Below are positions 60,378-64,000 of a stretch of 64,000 nt of DNA, in pieces. Below the pieces are notes generated by a model that worked only from the letters and a program-made list of their open reading frames with translations, did not search any database and was not told the origin of the DNA. The translations under genes and the position numbers were made by a program. Position 1 is the stretch's first letter; every line of letters begins with the position of its first letter. The stretch is from Actinoplanes sandaracinus (GTDB taxonomy: Bacteria > Actinomycetota > Actinomycetes > Mycobacteriales > Micromonosporaceae): NCBI RefSeq assembly GCF_030009775.1, contig NZ_JASCTH010000008.1, positions 166,589 to 230,588 of the forward strand, in the 5' to 3' direction.

Positions 60378-60587
60378 ATGACCCGCGCCACCACCGAACC
60401 AGTCGACACCCACCCCGGTGCCGAACTGTGGACCATCGAGGAAACAGCCGCGTTCCTCCGGACCCCGGTCGGGACGCTCTACCAATGGCGACACCGCCGC
60501 AAAGGTCCACCAGCCGCCAAAATCGGCCGACACCTGCTCTACGACCCGGCAGACGTCCGCGCCTGGTTCCGGAAGCAGGTGGCCTGA
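60378..60587 (+). CDS. xis: Excisionase, HTH_17 family
   Basis: The 69-residue protein has a MerR-like HTH (TIEETAAFLRTPVGTLYQWR) and a C-terminal wing (GRHLLYDPADVRAWFRKQVA). AAGGAG lies seven bases before the ATG at 60378. It directly precedes int, overlapping it by four bases in the chosen reading. It probably directs excision. Confidence 0.85.
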   Translation: MTRATTEPVDTHPGAELWTIEETAAFLRTPVGTLYQWRHRRKGPPAAKIGRHLLYDPADVRAWFRKQVA

Positions 60588-61846
60588 CCAGGCCTGTCGA
60601 TGACCTCTGGTACCTGTCCCAGCGTGGCCCGAACAAGGAGCGCTTCAAGTCCAAGCGATACGGCCGGGGCAAACGCTGGCGCTGCCGTTACGAGGACGCC
60701 AACGGCCAACCACGGGAACGACTGTTCGAGCGCAAGGCCGACGCAGAGGCGTTCGATCTCGAAGCCCGTACCCGCGTGGCACCGGAGACCCGGATCGACC
60801 AGTCTGAACGGCGCAGCACCTACCGCGATTACGCCGAACGGTGGCGACACTCCCGGAAGGTCAGTCAAGCACTCGACTACCAACGGCACCTTGACTCGCG
60901 TCTACGCCACCATCACTACCCGTACTTCGGCGACCGGCCGATTCGGGCCATCACCGTTACCGACGTCCTCGAATGGGTCGCCAAGCTCATCGGCGCGGAA
61001 GCTGCACAGTCCTCGATCAAGACCTACTTCGACGTGCTGAACGTCATCATGAACGCCGCCGTGATCGACAAGGTCATCCCTGACAACCCCTGCCGGGCCG
61101 TCCGGATATCGGCCATCCTTCGTGGCTTCTCCCGTGCCCCCAAGTGGGTGCCTACCACCGAGGACGTGCTTTCTCTGCTGCACGTCGTTCCACCTCGGTA
61201 CCGCGCGGCCATCTGGCTCGGCGCGGGGGAAGGGATGCGCCTCGGCGAGGTCCTCGGCACCGAGAACGGTCCACGCTGCATCGACCCTGACCACCAGCAG
61301 GTCCACGTGGTTCAGCAACTGCGGTTCCACAAGGTCGCCTATGGCGGCTTCTATCTCGCCCCGCCCAAGTCGGGATCGGTCGGCGACGTCGATCTAGACG
61401 ACACCGTTGCGGCGGCACTCGCCGAACACGTCCGGCGCTTTCCGCCTGCCCGTGTCGACCTGCCCGACATCACCCGTGGAACACCCGATCCCGGAAAGCC
61501 GGCCACCCGACGAGTCGCCGAACTGCTGTTCACCGACGACTACGGTCGGCCCATCCATGACCAAGCCTGGTCGAAGCTCTGGGCAGGATGGCGTAAGGCT
61601 GCGGGCTGGCCTCAGGAAGGCACCTTCCACTCGCTACGCCACTACTTCGCTACGGCTCTGATCGCTGCCAACCTCGACCCGACCGACGTGCAGAACGCGC
61701 TCCGTCACTCCAGCCTGCGAATCACGCTGGAGACCTACGTGCACTGGTGGCCGAAGAAGGATCGTCGCCGGAACGTCATCGGCACCGGCCTGTTGGCCGC
61801 TGAGGACCTTCGTCAGGGCGGCGGTAAGAACCTGATCCTGCTCTGA
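60584..61846 (+). CDS. int: Tyrosine-type site-specific integrase
   Basis: About 420 residues. It has an N-terminal arm-binding part (GRGKRWRCRYEDANGQ), a core-binding domain, and a catalytic domain with all expected residues: Arg in GEGMRLGEVLG, Lys in PPKSGSVGDVDL, HSLRHYFATAL (His-x-x-Arg), His in ALRHSSL, and Tyr in ETYVHWW. The start is unclear. No ATG or GTG suits; CTG 60584 overlaps the xis stop (CTGA). The longer frame from 60428 is xis shadow. Its end lies 65 bases from tRNA-Ala. Confidence 0.88.
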   Translation: MTRPVDDLWYLSQRGPNKERFKSKRYGRGKRWRCRYEDANGQPRERLFERKADAEAFDLEARTRVAPETRIDQSERRSTYRDYAERWRHSRKVSQALDYQRHLDSRLRHHHYPYFGDRPIRAITVTDVLEWVAKLIGAEAAQSSIKTYFDVLNVIMNAAVIDKVIPDNPCRAVRISAILRGFSRAPKWVPTTEDVLSLLHVVPPRYRAAIWLGAGEGMRLGEVLGTENGPRCIDPDHQQVHVVQQLRFHKVAYGGFYLAPPKSGSVGDVDLDDTVAAALAEHVRRFPPARVDLPDITRGTPDPGKPATRRVAELLFTDDYGRPIHDQAWSKLWAGWRKAAGWPQEGTFHSLRHYFATALIAANLDPTDVQNALRHSSLRITLETYVHWWPKKDRRRNVIGTGLLAAEDLRQGGGKNLILL

Positions 61847-61875
61847 GTTGTGCCGGATCTGGGCCTAACGATCAA

Positions 61876-61897
61876 TGGCCAGCGTTTCCGCTGGCCA
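61876..61897. terminator. Hairpin between int and tRNA-Ala
   Basis: A perfect 9-bp stem (61876-61884 with 61889-61897) with a TTTC loop lies between convergent int and tRNA-Ala and may terminate both. Confidence 0.7.
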
Positions 61898-61908
61898 GAT
61901 CATGTGTG

Positions 61909-61934
61909 GGTGGAGCTGAGGGGATTTGAACCCC
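61909..61934. repeat. Right attachment site (attR) in tRNA-Ala 3' end
   Basis: Matches 55857-55882 in 25 of 26 bases. It includes the tRNA 3' acceptor strand and T arm, so the integrated element keeps the tRNA whole. Confidence 0.85.
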
Positions 61935-61984
61935 TGACCCCCTCGATGCGAACGAGGTGCGCTACCAGTCTGCGCCACAGCCCC
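61911..61984 (-). tRNA. tRNA-Ala (CGC)
   Basis: The minus strand folds into a 74-base cloverleaf: acceptor stem GGGGCTG with CAGCTCC, anticodon stem CCTCG/CGAGG, loop TTCGCAT giving anticodon CGC, and T-loop GTTCAAATC. CCA is not encoded. The 3' end is the integration target of the element. Confidence 0.96.
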
Positions 61985-62182
61985 TTGGTTTTCCGGCGAC
62001 AACGTCACCTTGGAACCGACAAAAGGCTAACAGGTCGCTGGCGCATCCCGCGAACCGCCCCTCCCCCCGAACGCCGAGCGGCAGCAGCCCGGATGCGGGC
62101 GCAGCGGCCGGGAGCGCCGCCGACGTCGCCGAGGGAGCCAGGGAACGGCGAAAACAGTGGGGCAGGGTGGCCGTACCCCCGC

Positions 62183-62953
62183 TCAGGAGGCGTTGTGGTG
62201 CCGCCCACCGGCCTCGTAGGGGCGACCGCGCAGACCGCCGCCTCGCCGCCGATAGGAGACGGAGCCGCCGTTGGCGGCGACCGGAAGGTCGGAGGGCTCC
62301 CGGTCGAGGCCCATCGCCGCGCGTCGGACGGCTTCGCGCTGGACGGCGAGGCGGCGCTGGGCTTCGCGGCGGGCGGCGGCGCGGCGGGCTTGTTCGCGGC
62401 GGACCTCGGCCTGGCGGGCGGCGAGCCAGGCCGCTTCGCGGGCCTGGATGTGGCGGCGGCGGCGGTCGGCGACGGCACGGTTGCGCAGGTGTACGAGGTA
62501 CAGGCCGAGCAGACTGCCGGTGACCGCGACGCTGATCCAGAATCCGGGGCTGACCGCGACGACGCCGACGAGTTCGATGACGTTGAGCAGGACGAGCGCG
62601 GCGAAGACTCGGCGACGGCGGACGACCGCGGGGGTGCCGCGGCGTTCCGGGACGCGGCGGGGTGGGCGTTTGCCGGTGACGAGGCGGAGGCGCCGTTCCG
62701 CCGGCGCCTGGACATCGGCCGCATCACCCGTTGGGGCGGGGACCGTAACCGTGACCTGGCGGCCGGGGTTGATCGGTCGGCGTCCGGGCACGGTACGGCG
62801 ACGGCGGTGGCGCTGGAGCACCCGCGCCGTCGAGGACGCCCGCTCCGCGGCGAGGCGCTCGGTGGCGTCGTACCGGCGCACCAAGGCCGGGGCGAGGGCG
62901 AGCAACCCGGCCGCGGCGAGGACGGCGAGGAGCACCGAAGTCGGCACCGTCAC
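62183..62953 (-). CDS. sepX: Divisome protein SepX / GlpR
   Basis: The 256-residue membrane protein has an N-terminal helix (TSVLLAVLAAAGLLALAPAL), a basic linker and two further helices near residues 116-155 (VFAALVLLNVIELVGVVAV, FWISVAVTGSLLGLYLV), then an Arg/Ala-rich coiled-coil tail. In Streptomyces SepX stabilises FtsZ rings; in Corynebacterium GlpR is the membrane receptor for the molybdotransferase-like Glp. The neighbouring glp supports this assignment. GTG 62953 or GTG 62947 may start it; GGAGGGG overlaps the former. Confidence 0.85.
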   Translation of the reverse strand: MTVPTSVLLAVLAAAGLLALAPALVRRYDATERLAAERASSTARVLQRHRRRRTVPGRRPINPGRQVTVTVPAPTGDAADVQAPAERRLRLVTGKRPPRRVPERRGTPAVVRRRRVFAALVLLNVIELVGVVAVSPGFWISVAVTGSLLGLYLVHLRNRAVADRRRRHIQAREAAWLAARQAEVRREQARRAAARREAQRRLAVQREAVRRAAMGLDREPSDLPVAANGGSVSYRRRGGGLRGRPYEAGGRHHNAS

Positions 62954-62974
62954 CCCTCCATCCCGCCACGACGG

Positions 62975-63011
62975 ATGACACGACGAATGACCGTGTCGAA
63001 TGACACGACGA
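62975..63011. promoter_or_regulatory. Paired ATGACACGACGA repeats upstream of sepX
   Basis: ATGACACGACGA occurs at 62975-62986 and 63000-63011; between them lies CGTGTC-GAAT-GACACG, a short palindrome overlapping the second copy. Position just before the sepX start suggests an operator. Confidence 0.4.
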
Positions 63012-63078
63012 CTGCGAGGTTACGGGCGGTAGCGGTGATATTCCGCGCGCCGCGCCGGTAGCGTTCTGACGTTCAAGA

Positions 63079-63717
63079 TCACTGGGCGGTACGGGCACGC
63101 CGCCACCGCGCCAGCAGGCCACCTTCGAGGGCGACCTCTTCGCTGGTCATCGCATATCCGAGGTGATCGCGCCAACCCCCGTCGATGTGCATGTAGCGCT
63201 GGTGGTAGGCCTCCTCGCGGAATCCCAGCTTCTCCACCACCCGGCGGCTCGGCCCGTTCTCCGGCCGGATGTTGACCTCGATGCGGTGCAGACCGCCCGG
63301 GCCGAAGGCGTGGTCGACGGCGAGCGCGAGGGCCGTCGGGATCACGCCGCGGCCGGCCACCCGATGATCCACCCAGTAGCCCGCGTACGCCGACGCGAAC
63401 GCCCGCCGCACGATGTTGCCCAGGTTGACGTGCCCGACCAGCCGTTGCCGGCCGTCCTCGACCAGGCAGACGGCGAACGGCATGCTGTCGCCGTTGCGGG
63501 CGGCCCGTCTCATGTCGCGGTAGACGTAACCGAAGGCGCGCGGGGAGTTCATCTCCGCCCACGGTCCCGGCGGCGTCGACTCCCAGGGCGCCAGCCATGC
63601 CTGGTTCGCGATCCGGACCTCGGACCAGCTCCGGGCGTCGCCCCGTTTGTACGGCCGCAGCAGCACAGCCCCGTCCGCCAGCACAGCGGGCCATCCGGGC
63701 GTGGTGGCCCCCAGCAT
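63079..63717 (-). CDS. RimJ-like GNAT acetyltransferase
   Basis: The 212-residue protein matches ribosomal-protein-alanine N-acetyltransferases: LRPYKRGDARSWSEVR near the N-terminus, GYWVDHRVAGRGVIPTAL (acetyl-CoA loop), and NGPSRRVVEKLGFREEAY. Its ATG immediately abuts the stop of glp (TAGATG). It lies between glp and sepX, a common actinomycete order. Confidence 0.88.
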   Translation of the reverse strand: MLGATTPGWPAVLADGAVLLRPYKRGDARSWSEVRIANQAWLAPWESTPPGPWAEMNSPRAFGYVYRDMRRAARNGDSMPFAVCLVEDGRQRLVGHVNLGNIVRRAFASAYAGYWVDHRVAGRGVIPTALALAVDHAFGPGGLHRIEVNIRPENGPSRRVVEKLGFREEAYHQRYMHIDGGWRDHLGYAMTSEEVALEGGLLARWRRARTAQ

Positions 63718-64000
63718 CTATCGCCTCCGGTCGAGCAGCAGCACGTCGACGGTCGAGCCCGCGGCCGCTGTGGTGACCCGTTCGCCGAGCACCAGCAAGC
63801 CGTTGGCCTCGGCCAAACCGGAGAGAGTGTACGGCCCACCGGCGAGCGGCTGCACCGTGTAACCGCCACCCCGCCGTTCCGCGACGTGGGCCGGCCGGAA
63901 CTCACGCAGCCCGCCGGGCGACGACACCGTCTCCAGCAGGTGCGCCTTGACGCCGGGCCGGAACACCGGCTCGGACCCGGCGAGCAGCTGGATCACCGGC
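63718..64000 (-). CDS. glp: Molybdopterin molybdotransferase-like Glp, C-terminal fragment
   Basis: Only the last ~94 residues lie in the window; the gene continues past the right edge. The segment is the C-terminal MoeA domain IV type (FRPAHVAERRGGGYTVQPL, LSGLAEANGLLVLGE). Next to sepX/glpR it is likely Glp, which binds FtsZ in Corynebacterium, rather than the housekeeping MoeA. Confidence 0.8.
   Translation of the reverse strand, partial: PVIQLLAGSEPVFRPGVKAHLLETVSSPGGLREFRPAHVAERRGGGYTVQPLAGGPYTLSGLAEANGLLVLGERVTTAAAGSTVDVLLLDRRR

Larger units (their letters stand above)
55857..61934. mobile_element. Decayed pSAM2-type integrative element in tRNA-Ala(CGC)
   Basis: The element is bounded by a 26-base direct repeat of the tRNA-Ala 3' end, with the intact tRNA at the right end. 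It contains, right to left, int (adjacent to the tRNA), xis, a truncated rep, a truncated GntR gene, an HIT gene, a hairpin-rich region and small cargo genes. At ~6 kb and with no FtsK-like transfer gene visible it is well below the usual AICE size. Excision might still be possible; replication and transfer are not. Confidence 0.85.

Overview
The window is chromosomal DNA of a high-GC actinomycete. A complete conservon (sensor kinase, roadblock protein, DUF742 protein, GTPase), a sepX/glpR-glp cell-division cluster, many GTG and TTG starts, and a pSAM2-type integrative element in a tRNA-Ala gene fit a Micromonosporaceae member, possibly Actinoplanes. That placement is inference from gene content, not from a search. 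The first ~72 bases are almost pure C and look like low-quality sequence or an assembly edge.

Layout. 0.1-6 kb: a HAD hydrolase, then the conservon operon on the minus strand. 6.4-16.6 kb: nucleoside salvage, with adenosine deaminase, cytidine deaminase with an extra C-terminal domain, thymidine phosphorylase, and a BMP-type nucleoside ABC importer (lipoprotein, ATPase, two permeases), separated by strong hairpin terminators. 16.8-22.2 kb: small membrane proteins, YihY, a 2H phosphoesterase, trpS, and galE-galK. 22.5-28.3 kb: a STAS-ATPase fusion, then a polyprenyl sugar transferase leading a cysQ-cysD-cysN operon. 28.4-33.7 kb: pth, rplY, prs, glmU, tRNA-Gln, and an unusual HTH protein with a possible homing-endonuclease-like core. 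33.7-48.6 kb: TetR, DUF4383, rsmA-ispE-ABC-F, tatD, a secreted PKD-like protein, metG, rsmI, pmt. 49.0-55.8 kb: a Pro-rich membrane protein coupled to a bifunctional polysaccharide deacetylase/glycosyltransferase, a GAF pseudokinase, and small genes.

55.86-61.93 kb is a decayed ~6 kb integrative element. It is bounded by a 26-base direct repeat of the 3' end of tRNA-Ala(CGC). It keeps an apparently intact tyrosine integrase and excisionase, but its replication initiator is truncated and frameshifted and its GntR regulator has lost the DNA-binding half; no transfer gene is visible. Lower-GC cargo near the left end includes two small membrane-anchored proteins of unknown function. Between cargo and the HIT gene lies a 550-base hairpin-rich segment.

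Beyond the element, 62.2-64.0 kb carries sepX/glpR, a RimJ-type acetyltransferase and the C-terminal end of glp, all on the minus strand.

The strongest new observations are: a 17-bp tandem duplication (49724-49757) that appears to have frameshifted a gene out of translational coupling with the deacetylase/glycosyltransferase; the deletion scar inside the integrative element; the cruciform-forming region at 58.2-58.7 kb; the sugar-transferase/sulfate-activation operon; and the cytidine deaminase fusion.
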